Assembly: GCA_033961575.1 (NCBI GenBank) | Contig: CM066734.1 | Coordinates: 80,498,501-80,562,500, forward strand | DNA from: Aselliscus stoliczkanus | Lineage: Eukaryota; Chordata; Mammalia; Chiroptera; Hipposideridae | Length of the DNA: 64,000 bases | Direction of reading: 5' to 3' | Shown here: piece after piece, positions 1 through 12,169 of the stretch | Layout: each line of letters begins with the position of its first letter | Position numbering within the stretch: the stretch's first letter is position 1 | Notes under the pieces: generated by a model | Told to the model about the DNA's origin: nothing | Seen by the model: the letters and a program-made list of their open reading frames with translations, nothing else | The model's database searches: none | Program-made: the position numbers and the translations under genes

Positions 1-1280
1 TAAAATTCTTTATACTTTTGGTATTTTTGTTTATTCCTTTTCTCATTTGTTTTAAGGTATGATAAATGTTTGATCCATTCATTATTTTTGTACATTTTTG
101 TAACCAATTCATTTATATAACCATCTTACTCAGATTGTGAAATAGATCTTTCTTTCATTTATTTGCGCCTTTCAGTGCTTCTCCAGTGCCTAAATGCATA
201 ACAGATGCGTAGTAAATGTTCATGGAATCACATGGGAAGTGCCCAGGCAAACCCTGGCTGAGTATACAACACAGATATTATGAAAGGAGTTTCTAAGTCG
301 AGGGAAGATTTATGTTTCCAATTCTTCAGAGCCCTTTCAATGTTTAAATTATGATTTGACTCACTGTGTGCATTTACAGGCACATATTGCTTGCAACTGT
401 CAAGATAAGAGTCCCCTTCCTGCTTTGTCTCTTAAACTTCCTTGAAACTTAAATAAAAGAAGCACATAAATAAAGGAATGCACCCCCAGAACTTTTCTTT
501 ATTAATGCTCTATAAGTAAATTGGAAATCTGCTGATGTACCCTAAGGAGGCTAAGGAGGTGATTATTTTAGCAGACTAGGAGTTTTGATTAAAAAGGAAT
601 GAAATGTCTGACAAGTTGTCTATTTATCAGTTATTATGATATTAAAATACTCTAATCATTGTGGTGCCTAAATTAAGACTTGATAGCCTAAATGTCACTT
701 CATTTGCTTCTTTTGATTTGGTGATGTTTTATGAGCTTATTATCTGTGAATATGTATGCATGTGTGCATGTGAGTGGCACACATTCTCCCTGAGCTTTGA
801 AGAAAAGATAATACAGTAAGAAAGACGTTGCCACAAGCTGTGTTGGTCATTCTCCAAATTCACATGTGATTATAATGTATTGGTACAGAGCAGCCAAAAT
901 TTTTAGTTATTAGAATTTATAATTTAAGATTTTCTTTTAATAAAAAATTGACTCCAGTAGACTCAAATATTAAAATAAAAAAGTGATATCATTAATTTAA
1001 ATATTACCTCTACTTTAGAGATAAACATACTAAGAAAGAAAAAAGGATATACATTTCTCAGTGACCATAGTTTTAATTAATTATTTTAATCCTTTAGAAT
1101 ATGCTAAAGATTTCAAGTAGTAGTGAATAAATAAAATAAATATTACAATATAATCTGAAATGTTTATTTAAATATCTTCTAGTGAAAATGTTTACCATAT
1201 TTTAACTCTCTCTTCCCAGATGTTCCACCACCCATTCCCATTTGGGGAATTAAGTCAAAAATATTTCCTTCACACATAGT
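1..1280. other. Unassigned AT-rich sequence
   Basis: I see no gene, open frame of note or recognisable repeat here. The sequence is AT-rich with scattered stop codons in all frames, as expected for intergenic or intronic mammalian DNA. Confidence 0.6.
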
Positions 1281-1348
1281 TCTCTCTCTCCCTCCCTCCC
1301 TCCCTCCCTGTCTCCCTCCCTCCCTCCCTCCTTCCCTCCCTCCCTTTC
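1281..1348. repeat. CCCT/CCTT pyrimidine microsatellite
   Basis: A pure pyrimidine tract made mostly of CCCT units with CT and CCTT interruptions. The reverse-strand glycine/arginine-rich open frame across it is only a translation of the repeat. Confidence 0.95.
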
Positions 1349-1915
1349 TGCTTTCTCTAAGGATATAACCACAATCCACAATCAGTCTGTCTTATGGATT
1401 CTTAAGCAACTTTTAAAACATGATCTAAGTAAGAGTGTTTGACTGGGTTGTTCTTTCTCAGTCTTATTTCTAGAACATTCATCAAAGTTTGAAAATGCTC
1501 AGACCTGGGACAAGGCAGGTTGCATTTGAAGGAATTCTGATCTAGCCTTTTCTTCCTCCATTCCACTTCCATCCATATTAAAAAATGATTTCATATTGGG
1601 CTAAAGGAAGAAAGCAGTGAGACCTCAGAATAGAAATAAGGTCAGCAGGAAAAGACCACTTACTCAGCCTGAAATGCTATTCGACTCTTTACTGACCCCA
1701 ATTTCCAAGGTTCAACTTACTCAGAATCTCCAAATGAAAGATAAGTCTAGAATACACAATCAGTTCTTGGTGATATAACAGGAAAAATAACCCAACCCTA
1801 AAAATTGCCAAAGGAGAACTGTACAGAATCAGCCAAGGCCTCCTAAAAATCCAGGGGAGACAGAATCAAACCACTTAAAATTTCCTTCCTACCCCACATT
1901 ATAAAAAAGTCATTT

Positions 1916-2881
1916 GCATTTCCTTAATTTTTAAGGCTGAATAATATCCCATTGTATGTGTATACCATATATTTTTAAATCTATTCATCCGTCCATGGAC
2001 ATTTATGTTGTTTATATGTATTGGCTATTGCAAATAATGCTACAGTTAACCCAGAACTGTAGATATCTCTTAGAGATACTGATTTTAATTTTTTGGATAT
2101 ATACCCAGAAATAAAATTGCTAGATCATATGATAGTTCTAGTTTTATTTTTTTGAGGAATCTACATATTGTTTTCCACAGTGACTGTACCATTTTACATT
2201 CTCACCAACAGTGTAGAGTGTTCTAATTTCTCCACATCTGTGCCATCACTTGTTACCTTTTGTTTTATTGATGATGGCCATGCTAACAGGTATTAGGTGA
2301 TATCTCACTGTAGTTTTGATTTGCATTTCCTTGACGATTAGTGATGCTGAACACTTTTTCATGTACCTGTTGGTCATTCATCTTTGGTAAAATGTCTATT
2401 CAAGATTTTTGCCCTCCCATATGTAACAACATGGATGCATCTGGAGAACATTATGCTAAATGAAATAAGCCTATTATAGATGGACAAAAACTGTATGTAT
2501 CTACTTCATAAGAGTATTCAAAGTGTTCAAATTCATAGAAATGGAGAGTAGAATGGTAGTTTCCAGGGAATAGGGAGATGGGGAAATGGGGAGTTGTTGC
2601 TCAATGGGTATAAAGTTTCAGTTGTGCAAGGTGAATAAAATCTAGAGATCTGTTTTACAACATGGTGCTTATAGTTAATTCAATTTTGTCACTTAAAAGT
2701 TAAGAGGGTAGATCTCATGTTAAGTGCTCTTAACACACACAAATTAGGGGCAAAAGAATCTTTTGGAGGGAATGGATGTTTTCATAAGTGTGTGCATATC
2801 TCCTAATTATGCAAATTATATACACTAAATATGCCCATTTTTTTTGCATATCAGTTACACCTAAATAAAGATATTTAAAAG
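1916..2881 (+). mobile_element. 5'-inverted, truncated L1 insertion
   Basis: The left half (about 1916-2410) reads as the end of L1 ORF2 on the minus strand. The right half (about 2411-2881) reads as the following L1 3' region on the plus strand and ends in an A-rich tail with AATAAAG. The two halves are neighbours in L1 but head in opposite directions, the signature of twin priming. An 11-bp target-site duplication AAAAGTCATTT flanks the pair at 1905-1915 and 2882-2892. All frames are broken, so it is an old copy. Confidence 0.8.
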
Positions 2882-2934
2882 AAAAGTCATTTAAGGCATG
2901 AGGACAAAATTAACTATTACAATAATATAACAAC

Positions 2935-3160
2935 TACTATTTGTTAATGTCTCACTACACTGTATCAGGCACAAAAATAAACACTTTATATGTATTATCA
3001 AATTTTACAAAAAACCTATAAACTACATAATATCACTGTCATCATGTTATAGCTTTTATTGCCTTTTATAAGTTATCTAGGATCAGATAACTAGTAAGTG
3101 GAAGAGACTGGGATCCTATCAGCAAAACCAAGGCTCTTCATTGCTACAAAAATTATGTTG
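2935..3160 (-). mobile_element. MIR SINE
   Basis: It resembles the complement of the ancient MIR element in the expected order: a motif for recurring counts and amounts near 2960 (CAGGCAC), a CTTTATATGTATTATC-like stretch, and then the core segment with AACTAGTAAGTGG. The copy is diverged. Recognition is by eye. Confidence 0.7.
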
Positions 3161-3439
3161 AATACTAGCAGCTGCTAATTGACTGTATATATAGAATTCC
3201 CTCAAATATTTGCTCAAGTTGTACTAACCTGGGATTGATCTATAACACAAAACTCTTGGACCACAATTCAGGTACTAGATTCCTTCTGCGAAACAGATAT
3301 CTCACATCTGCCCTGCTTGCTTTCCCCATCCATTTACTTGTTAGAGTGGACCCTCGAGTAATGCAACATGAGAGTGGTAGCAGTGCAAACTTCAGAGTTC
3401 TAAAAGCTTGAGGGTAAATCACTTCCATCATACAAAATA

Positions 3440-3560
3440 GCTACTTGAGTCTTTGGCCAACCATTTAACCTTTCTTTGAGTTTAGTTTCTTCTTATATAA
3501 AATGAAGACATAATGTAAGTGTCTTTTAAGTTGATCTGTGGACATATAAGGCAATGAATA
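3440..3560 (+). mobile_element. MIR SINE fragment
   Basis: A diverged piece of the MIR core in sense orientation, with the order CTTTGGCC, TTAACCTTTCTTTGAG, TTTCTTCTTATATAAAATGAAG. These correspond to the conserved MIR stretch with the CTCAGTTT-CATCTGTAAAATG consensus. Confidence 0.65.
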
Positions 3561-3734
3561 TAAGGTGGATAGTACTATGATTGACACAAATCATGTAATC
3601 AAAAATGGTAAATAACATTACTAAGATTTCCAGTTTCTGAGTAATTGATGAGAATATCAGCCACTTAACTTGCTCTGCTTCTTTAACTCTGATTCTAGCT
3701 AGAATCCTAATCTAGCTACATTGACATATGTTTT

Positions 3735-3840
3735 CTCTTTTAATGTTCACCAGAGAATGAGCATAATGTTGGATAAGGAGAAAGCTGAGGTTCAGAGAAT
3801 TCAAATGATTTAGCTGAAAAGTAAGAGCCCTCATCTCTGT
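3735..3840 (-). mobile_element. MIR SINE fragment
   Basis: A short, diverged antisense MIR core: AGCTGAGGTTCAGAGAATTC followed by ATGATTTAGCTGAAAAGTAAG fits the MIR complement. Only the middle of the element remains. Confidence 0.5.
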
Positions 3841-4447
3841 TTCCTGTCTGCCCTGTTGTACTTCAGTGTCTTCTGATGCTAACTGACCTTATGGTACTCC
3901 CCTCCAAAAATATTCGTCAGCATTCCAGGTCAATCCTAGCTCAATAGTTTCCTCCAAAGCTGCTGATGATAAAGAGAAGTTAAAAACTGCAGACCTGGAC
4001 TCTGAGGATCCTAATAGCTACCACAATTCTTGGCTCTGATTTCAACCTCACTTCTCTTCCTGGCAAAAAGATGGAAAAACCTTCAGAGACACAAGATGGG
4101 CCATTCATCCTTAATTTAGCACGAATTAGACTGGATAACTGAAATGTGGTTATATAGCAGAGCCTGATACATCAAGTGGAATTTAGTTGGATTTTTTTTC
4201 CCCTCTGTATTTTTTTTAACCTGTGACAATATCTAAGCATAGTAAATAGAACTAATTAGTATAAACACACACATACACACACATACACCAGAGATGGTGT
4301 GGGAGACATTTAACATATTAGAAACATGTCCAGAACAAATAAAAAGAAGCAATTTTGAGATGGTCAAGTGAAACAGAGAAGCAGCTACATTGTATATTAT
4401 TGCCAGGTTCTGGGCTTCAGAAATAAGCCAAAATGGCTCAATCTGAG
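3841..4447. other. Unassigned sequence with CA microsatellite
   Basis: No gene or clear transposon. A short interrupted CA repeat lies at 4264-4289. Confidence 0.5.
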
Positions 4448-4455
4448 GAGCTACT

Positions 4456-4914
4456 TTTTTTTTTTTTTTAAGATTTTATTGGGGAATTGAGGGAGGGGAA
4501 CAGCGTTGGGAAATCAGGGAAGGGGAACACACAAGTTGCTGTCCTTTTTGTTCTTCAGTCTAGTTGTGGAGGACATTGCTTCACTGGTCCACGTTGGTAT
4601 TGTGATCATTGCATTCTTCCCAGCTGAGGGAAATGGGTCGCCAACCATTGGATGTCCACTCACAGTGGCTCATGGCAGCTCACGCCGGCTGCCAGCCACT
4701 CACAGTAGCTCGTGACAGCCCACTGCAGCAGGGGATGCAGCCTACGTCATAGCCAGCAACTCACAGAAGCCCAGCTCAGCTTCAGGTTGAGCTGTTGTTC
4801 ACCATTTTAGCTGTAGAGGGCCCTCATATGTGGGATCTGAATGAACCTCGGCCCTGCTGCTCAGAGCTGGCACTCCCAAGCCAGCTCATAACCAAAGCCT
4901 TACTCAGCCAGCCC
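4456..4914 (-). mobile_element. Long tRNA-derived SINE (class C), full length
   Basis: On the minus strand it starts with a tRNA-like head (GGCTGGCTGAGTAAGG) and continues through a body containing several degenerate GAGTGGCTGGCAGC-type units. It ends in a conserved tail (TTCCCCAATAAAATCTT) and an A-run, which appears as the T-run at 4456. The TSD GAGCTACT is at 4448-4455 and 4917-4924. Three other copies (27147, 54441, 58310) share the body and tail. It is non-coding; the plus-strand open frame within it is incidental. Confidence 0.85.
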
Positions 4915-4924
4915 AAGAGCTACT

Positions 4925-7499
4925 ATTTTAGGCAAAGATGCAGCAAGATGCTTAAAAGTACCCATACTCATTAGAGGCTCTTGACCCTGGAGGAAGAAGG
5001 TAAAACATGAGGGATAGGGGAAGGTAACCTGTAAAGATAATTATTTCTGTAAAAAGGGAGCAGTACACCTCCCTGCCACCCACTGGCGGGGGCTGACTGT
5101 GCTCCCAACGTGGGTGCTCTAACACTATAAAGAAAATTTTCAGGGGATTCTAAATTTTACTTTAAGGGTCCCCTGGGTTTATTTCCATCATTAGTCATTA
5201 GTTGAAACTGTAGTTAAGCCAGTGATTCCATGTGTATTTTATTCTCTGAAGAGCCAAAAAAAAAAAAAAAAAGGTCAGTTACCCCTCCTTGCCCTTCTTC
5301 TTTGGGGTATATCTATGAGTGGGAGTTTCTTGTGGTCTCCCTACATTTCTTTGCTTGCTCCATCAAAACTTGGGGTGAAATCAAATGTGACAATAGCTTT
5401 GCATTGAAACTGAACAGGGATTTTAAATTCTATAAGGATGTTTCCTTTATTCAATGCACAGAAAGTTCGGCATTCAGAAGTAGTGTGGGAATAGTATGAT
5501 AAGGATCACGCTAATAAAGATTCAGTGTTTACTGGATCTTTCAGATACTTATATTCAAATGAGACACAAAATCAAACAGCATTTTTTGATTTGATGCTTA
5601 AGCTATTTTGCTTTCTTGAGTCTCTTTTTCTTCTTTTTTTTTTTTTCCTTTGCTAAGAGCTATGTTTCAGGGAATAGGGGCATGGATATCCTCAAAACAA
5701 ATTAGTGGACATTTGATTGGATACACAGTTGGAATAAAATGAAAGTAAAGTATTTATTGTGTGTGATTAGAAATAAGCAGACAAGTGTGACACACAAAAG
5801 TAAGTTTGATAGCACTAATGGAAAGAGGGGGAGGATGTCGGGAATAATCCAACAAGTAAAGTTGCTTCTAGTTGAAAATTGAGTTATGATTTGAGTATGC
5901 AAAGACAGAAAAGATGTTGAATTGGACAGCACTAATAGTATGGCTCCTGCTCTAAATCCATGGATAGCAGCTTATACTGTTTGGTAAACATGATTTTTAG
6001 CTCCCTTTGGAATAGACATGGGAGACAATAGTACTATTGTATAATTTTTATTTTTACCATCATCATATTGCTTTATATGAAACATTGTTTCTTTTCTCTG
6101 GAATACTCTGGGGGAAAGTCATGAGAAATGACAGTAATCTCTGTCGACTGGGGCAGCAGGAGACACCTGCGACTGTTCGACTTCCTCATAACTATTCAAA
6201 TTTTATGTTACTAGGTAAAATCCACTGTATACATTTCCGTAAATAATGAGCACTCAATTCTTATCAATAATGCTACAGGTCATGTTCAGCAGTTTTTGGA
6301 CATTGTGCATTTTTCATACATTCTAACTTAATGTAAGACACAGAACCAAAACCAGATGTGCTTGTGCCTTCACTAAAAGGATGACCAGAGCTTTCATTTT
6401 CATCACCATTTTGATCTCAGCATTCTAATGTCATACATGTCTGTATATTTTTGCAGGGTTTCTGAAAAAGCCTTTCACTTATTTAGGAAATAAAATAAGA
6501 GAAAAGATTAAAGCAGTGGGTTAAGTGTCAGGGACAAATTCAATTCAAGGTTTGTTGCAAACTTCTCCTCTGCCCCCTCAGAACTGGCGACCTCCTTAGT
6601 TATATTCAATGGATAGCACATTCACTATAAGCTTCTTAGTAAATAAGAGTTGCTGTATTTCAAGAGTTTGTTCCATTTCCCTCCCAGAATCCTTTTATTT
6701 GTACTTTGCGCAAATGTAATAAACAGAGTTAACATTCTGTCTGCTTGTATGGGAGATTGAGTTCTTAGGTTGAGCACAATATCACAGCAAGCAATAAGCT
6801 CTGTCTCTGGCATGCAAGTTAGAAACACACTCAAAAAGCTCAGGGAGCTGGACATTTGTGCGAAGTTTGATAAAAGATAAATGTTTCCCTTTACCATGAT
6901 TCACAGTGATTCTGCTAAACAGAAATGTGCATTTTGCCTAACTGCCAATACAGCTGCAACATTCTATGTGAGATTCTGATTTCAAGTGGAGACATAATGT
7001 GTACGCCAGACAAACTCCAAATGCACCAACAGTCTTCATTGAATTATTCCAAAAGCTTCTTAAGTGACCCTGAAAACAATATCAAATCTATGTGAATCTG
7101 TGCTTGTTGTTCAATGGATCCAAGTGGGTACATCTTCATTTGAACCACACTCTCAGATTTAAAAGGGAATTTTAGAGACACAGTAAAGGAATGTTTGGAT
7201 TTTCCTCATACCCAAAAAAAGGGAAATAATTATTAAAAGTACTTAGCACATGATGTCTTTTACATATGTATACCTCACAATTTATAGACAAGTTTAGGAA
7301 GACCAAGAAAGCACTTCCTATGTTTTGTATCCAAAGTAAAACCTATAATTACTCAACAAACAATTTATTGAATTTTGATATCTGTTGATAGAAGTACTAT
7401 CATCAGAATTTGATAGAGGAAATTTTTTCCAGAACCTTGAAATGTGGATATGAACTTTCTCACTACATTCTTAATGCTGTTAATATCAAAGCAGGGCAG
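4925..7499. other. Unassigned AT-rich sequence
   Basis: No convincing gene or young repeat. There is a poly-A run at about 5255-5272 and a T-rich run near 5635. The stretch from about 6340 to 7080 is less simple than its surroundings and could hold conserved non-coding sequence, but this cannot be shown from one genome. A weak antisense MIR trace is possible near 7226-7300. Confidence 0.5.
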
Positions 7500-7559
7500 A
7501 TACATAGATAAATGATAACTAGATAGATGATAGATCGATAGGCAGATAGATAAATAGAT

Positions 7560-7605
<46 letters not shown>

Positions 7606-7652
7606 CAGATAGATACATGGATAGATACATAGATAGATACGTAGATAGTCAG
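7500..7652. repeat. GATA tetranucleotide microsatellite
   Basis: A pure (GATA)n core at about 7558-7605 is flanked on both sides by imperfect GATA/CATA units. Length polymorphism is likely. Confidence 0.97.
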
Positions 7653-9102
7653 ACAATGATCAGAAAACTTTATGCAGCTCCTTCCGGACAGACCTTTTGA
7701 GAAATATGTATGTGCTTAAGACGGCTCCATGGCTACACACTGGAATAATCTCCAGTTGCAAAAGAAACATCATTTTCTTTTTCATTTTTTTTTGTACAAT
7801 AAAGTTTAATCACAACTATAAAAATGTAGCACTGGGTTTGCACTATGACATCAATTTCTTTCTAATCAATAAAAAGGTGTCTTTAAGATTTCCCCACCAC
7901 ACCCATGTATCTACTTGTTTCATTTTAAACTCAAAGAATTAACTGCACTTATACTTGAATGATGTGATGCTCTCTCACCTGGCCAGCTAATACATTCAGT
8001 TTTAAATAAGATACTTTGGTGGTCTTAGGTTACTCGTTAACAGTTTTTTTAAAACTTACTTGAAATTTTATACTGTATGTGTTTTGTCCATGTGCCCTTT
8101 ATTTCTTTTCTTTTCTTTTTCTTTTTTTTTTTTTTTTTTTGTAATTTCTGCTAGGCAAAGGCAGCCTCTGTCTTCTCCTTATTTTCCACAAACTCACATT
8201 AAGACACATTAAGACACAGAGACCAACTGAAATCAAATTTTAAGACCAGGCTCTTTTTAAACCAGGAAACTGCTGTGTGATACTCCCTATACTTTTCACT
8301 TGTCTTACCACCAGCTGTTTTATGATTTAGAGTTTTGCTCATAGTGAATGAACTTTGATTAAACACCATAAATTTCAGTCCAAGCAGACCATGGGACAAG
8401 CAGGTATGGGGCCTGTAAGTAATTTGCTTTGTTCTGTGCAAATAGATCCTCAATACAATTTTTGACTAAGATAATTGAATGGCTTTCTGAATCCTTGAAT
8501 AAAAATCCTCATTCAAAGTGTCCTAGCTTCCTTCATGGACTTTTTGTGTACATATTTGTTTGTTATCTCAAGAAATTCATTTTTTTAAATTATAAGAACT
8601 GTATCTCTTGGACCTACACTGGCATTAGTGGTTGCCAGGATATTGGCAGTGTAAATCCAATTACTGATCAGAAGACAGCCAAGATATACTATATACAACG
8701 AAAAAGCAACTTTGGTCTTGTTCTTGGGTTTGTCTATTTCTAAGCCTTAAATTTCTTCTAGAAACACTTCTGCCTTTTACATGTTTTCTCAGTATAATCC
8801 CAATTCTAGTGCCTCTGGTTCTAACTAAAATAACTTCAGAATTTTAACTTTCTATTGCAACTTTTTTCTGTGGAACTTCTAATTTAACAAAATTGCTGTA
8901 TTTAAAGGGAGCCAAAAAATAAGAATTTCAACTGTCCAATGTTCAGTCTACCTTGATTGATACGTGATCTCTGAGCAAACTTTGAACACAACTAGGAAAC
9001 TTTAAGAGATTTATTAACTAAAGCAAAAGAAAACCATATGTCTGAATGATCTCTCTGAGGTGTTGCTTCTCTTATCCACTACCCCATCTCTCTTTTCCAC
9101 AC
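7653..9102. other. Unassigned AT-rich sequence
   Basis: Nothing recognisable apart from a T-rich CTTTT tract at 8100-8142 and a small tandem duplication (CACATTAAGA twice) near 8195-8214. The 8199-8453 and 8429-8743 open frames overlap head-on and show no domain or splice context, so I regard them as chance. Confidence 0.5.
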
Positions 9103-9104
9103 TA

Positions 9105-10419
9105 TTGGGTTGTTGGAAAAGTCATGACGTATTCTGTCTAGGTTTTCAAAGGTCACTTATTCATATAACAAACAAAGATCAATCAATGATATATTGCCTA
9201 TTTTGTTTAATAACCCTTTGCCATCTTTAAGTGAGCTTCATAATTCCTTGTTCATAAAAGGACCTGTCTTTATTTGTGAAAAACTGAGCAAGGTGTGCTG
9301 ATTTATAGTGTCACCTGAATTGAACATTATACCATGCGAGGAGTTTTGAAGAGAGTGAAACTAGTAGAAGTCAGATGGCACAAAGTCAGGCAAGTGTGGT
9401 GGGTGTGGCAACACATCCCATCCAAGCTCCAGTAATTTTTGACAGGTGATCAAACTTGTGTATGGTCTTGCATTGTTGTGATGGAACACAACTCCTTTAC
9501 AATCAACAAGCTCTGGATGTTTCTGGATGATGGATTCATTCAAACTGTCCAATTGCCAATAGTACACATTGAAATTGATTGTTTGGTTCCTTGGTAGGAG
9601 CTCAAAAAACATGACACCTTTAAAATCCCACCACACTGAGAGCATAACCTTTCTCTGATGAATGTCTGCTTTCAATGGTGTTTGAAGCAAATCATCAAGT
9701 GGGGACTAAGACCGTTTGCACACCACATTGTTGTAAACAATCCACTTCTCATCACCAGTTATCAGTCGCTTCAAAAAAGGATCATTTTCTTCAGGTTTAA
9801 TGAGAATATTGCAGACGTTTACACACACCATCAAATGAACTTCGTTGAGTTCATTCGGAACCCAAATATCAAGCTTGCATATGTATCCCAACTTCTTCAA
9901 GTGGTCATGAATGCTTGAATGATGGATGTTCAATGTTTCTGCAATCTCTCGTGTCATGTAACATGGGTTTGACTTGATCAATACCTTTATTTTGTAGTCA
10001 TCAACTTCTGTGGGCCTCCCTGACAGAAGAGCAGTATTTAGATCAAAATCACCAGCATGGAATTTTGAGAACCATCATTGGCACTAACTTTTGTGTAGAG
10101 CATTGTCACCGTAAACTTTGTGCAACTTTTCACAAGCTTGACGTGCATTCTTCCCTTTATATATTTTTGCCATATTTTAGCAAACTATACAACATGGCAA
10201 AAATATGGCAAAAATACAGTTTGGTCTTCCATCTTCAACTTTTAGTTAAATCTCCAAAACTCAACCAAATCACTGAATTTTTGTTTTTTTAGAATGAACT
10301 AGAACTGTCAGCTGTCAACTGACATAGCAATAACATAGATGCGAATGACTCTAGTACTTCCAAAAATGAATGAGTGCCATCTATTGCAAACATGCGTCAT
10401 GACTTTTCTGACAACCCAA
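9105..10419 (-). mobile_element. Full-length mariner transposon (inactive)
   Basis: The element is 1315 bp, the usual mariner size. It is bounded by near-perfect terminal inverted repeats (TTGGGTTGTTGGAAAAGTC at the left; the complement of TTGGGTTGTCAGAAAAGTC at the right). A TA dinucleotide flanks each end (9103-9104 and 10420-10421), the expected mariner target duplication. The transposase gene lies on the minus strand and is broken. Ends and size are seen directly; the family assignment comes from the TIR pattern and transposase motifs. Confidence 0.93.
9361..10090 (-). pseudogene. Mariner DD34D transposase pseudogene
   Basis: Two open segments on the minus strand carry the transposase in order. 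The segment at 9706-9981 and just upstream has a helix-turn-helix (TREIAETLNIHHSSIHDHL), a WVPNEL motif and the first catalytic Asp in TGDEKWI. The segment at 9361-9690 has a VWWDFKG block, the second catalytic region and the PHPPHLPDFVPSDFY block with the third Asp. The second catalytic Asp is replaced by Asn (HHNNARP; AAC where mariners have an Asp codon). Stops and a frame break near 9691-9705 and above about 10060 separate the pieces, and the N-terminus is degraded. The protein cannot be active. Confidence 0.88.
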
Positions 10420-10421
10420 TA

Positions 10422-11884
10422 TATTCATACCCCATATACCTCTTCCACAGATTATACTGAGAGGAATATACTGTATAAATTATCAATTCTTCACAATTGT
10501 AATTTAATTTACCCTAAACACTGCCCAAGTTCATTAAGGTAAAGTTGCTTAATTTATACTAAAATTAACGTTTGGTTTATTAGACAGCTACAGTGAAGAA
10601 CTTTTGAAAATCAAAGAGAAAAAATTTAGACAAAAGTTTAGACTTATGTTAGATACCAGTGTCCTGGGTTTCCCAGACCTCTGCTAATTGATCTACTTGC
10701 TGGATTAATCAAATGGGGGGTAAATAGACAACAGATTTCAAATGGAATCCAAATAAAAGTCATGAAAAGCCTAAAATTTTTAACACATAAAGATGTCTTG
10801 TAATAGCTAGAAGGTAGTAGCAAACCCTATTCAGGGCTTTCTTTCCTATGGGCTATTGAAAAAATAAAATAAAACTGTAAACAGTATAGGAAATTATGAA
10901 TGAAATTATTATGTAATTTCAAAACCAGATTACATTAAATCTATAGGTAATACTTGGATGTCAATCCAGCTGTAGGTAGCCAGAAACATTCTGCAAGGTT
11001 CACATTAATAGAGCTAATAATTATACAACTAGCAGATATGCCTGTTATATATTATAGGTAGTATGAAATGGTATTAAAAAAAATTAGCATGCAAGCATTC
11101 AAACTTCCCTAGGAAAAGCTTAACCATTCAATCCTCCCTCATGCCCGCCAGTTTTATCTCTATTTGAAAGAAATATAGTTCAAGCCACAAATGGGAGCCT
11201 TATGTATAATGTTAAACCTTCTGATAGCCACATTTTAAAAAGCAAAAGGAAACAGATAAAATAAAATATAACCATGTTTAAGCCAGTGTATCCAGCATAT
11301 TGTATTTCAAATATGTAATCAGTGTAAAATTATTAATTAGAAATTTTACATTATTTTGTTCTTACTAAGCTTTCAGAATCTAGTATTTATTTTACACTTA
11401 CTGAACATCTCAGTTAGGATGAGCCACATTGCAAGTGCTCAATAGTTGCTTGTAGTTGGTGCCTATGGTATTCTACATTGCATAACTGCTTACTTACTCC
11501 AGATCATTTTCTTAAGCCACCAACTAAGAATGAAAATAGCTGTTATACTAATAAACAAGAATAAATGTGCCATAATATTTTGAAACTTTACTACAAAATA
11601 AATACAATGGAGACTTCCAGAAATAATAGAGCTATCTTCTAAAACTATATAGTGTAATAAAACCTTCTTGATGGCATGATTAATAGTGGAAATATTCAAT
11701 TCAGCAAGTATTAATTGAGTTCCTATGGAATATAAAGTATTAATTAATTAAGGAAACATCTTGAAGCCCTATTAAGTGGAATGTATTTTCAGTTGTCAGA
11801 ATTTAAGCAAAGAATAAGAGATATGAAATTCGCTCCTATGAGTTTTGACAACACAGAGGCAGTTATGCCATAGGAATTGCAAAG
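10422..11884. other. Unassigned AT-rich sequence
   Basis: No gene, young repeat or regulatory signal that I can support. Confidence 0.5.
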
Positions 11885-11933
11885 GGAGGGAGAGGGAGAG
11901 GGAGAGGGAGAGGGAGAGAGAGAGGGAGAGGGA

Positions 11934-12016
<83 letters not shown>
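11885..12016. repeat. GA/GGGA purine microsatellite
   Basis: A nearly uninterrupted purine tract on the plus strand: GGGAGA units at the left grade into (GA)n, broken only by two single C bases (GACAGA). Translations give meaningless Arg-Glu or Leu-Ser repeats. Confidence 0.97.
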
Positions 12017-12020
<4 letters not shown>

Positions 12021-12169
12021 TGCCCAAGCATGCAAGGAGTTACTCTTTATTTAAGGAAAAGTAAAATATGAAGTACTATAAGACAATGTGAAATGTCTTA
12101 TAACAAGAGCACAAGTATATAAATAGATTGAAAATAAAATGTCAGCTAGATAATAAAAAATGTACAGTA

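Noticed and set aside
7558..7605. CRISPR-like spaced repeats
   Set aside because: It is a plain tetranucleotide microsatellite without spacers, in mammalian DNA.
9361..9981. Domesticated transposase gene
   Set aside because: Frame breaks, a missing catalytic Asp and the absence of an upstream fusion exon make a dead mariner the better reading.
11789..12071. Long Leu-Ser and Arg-Glu repeat frames
   Set aside because: They are translations of the GA microsatellite on both strands.
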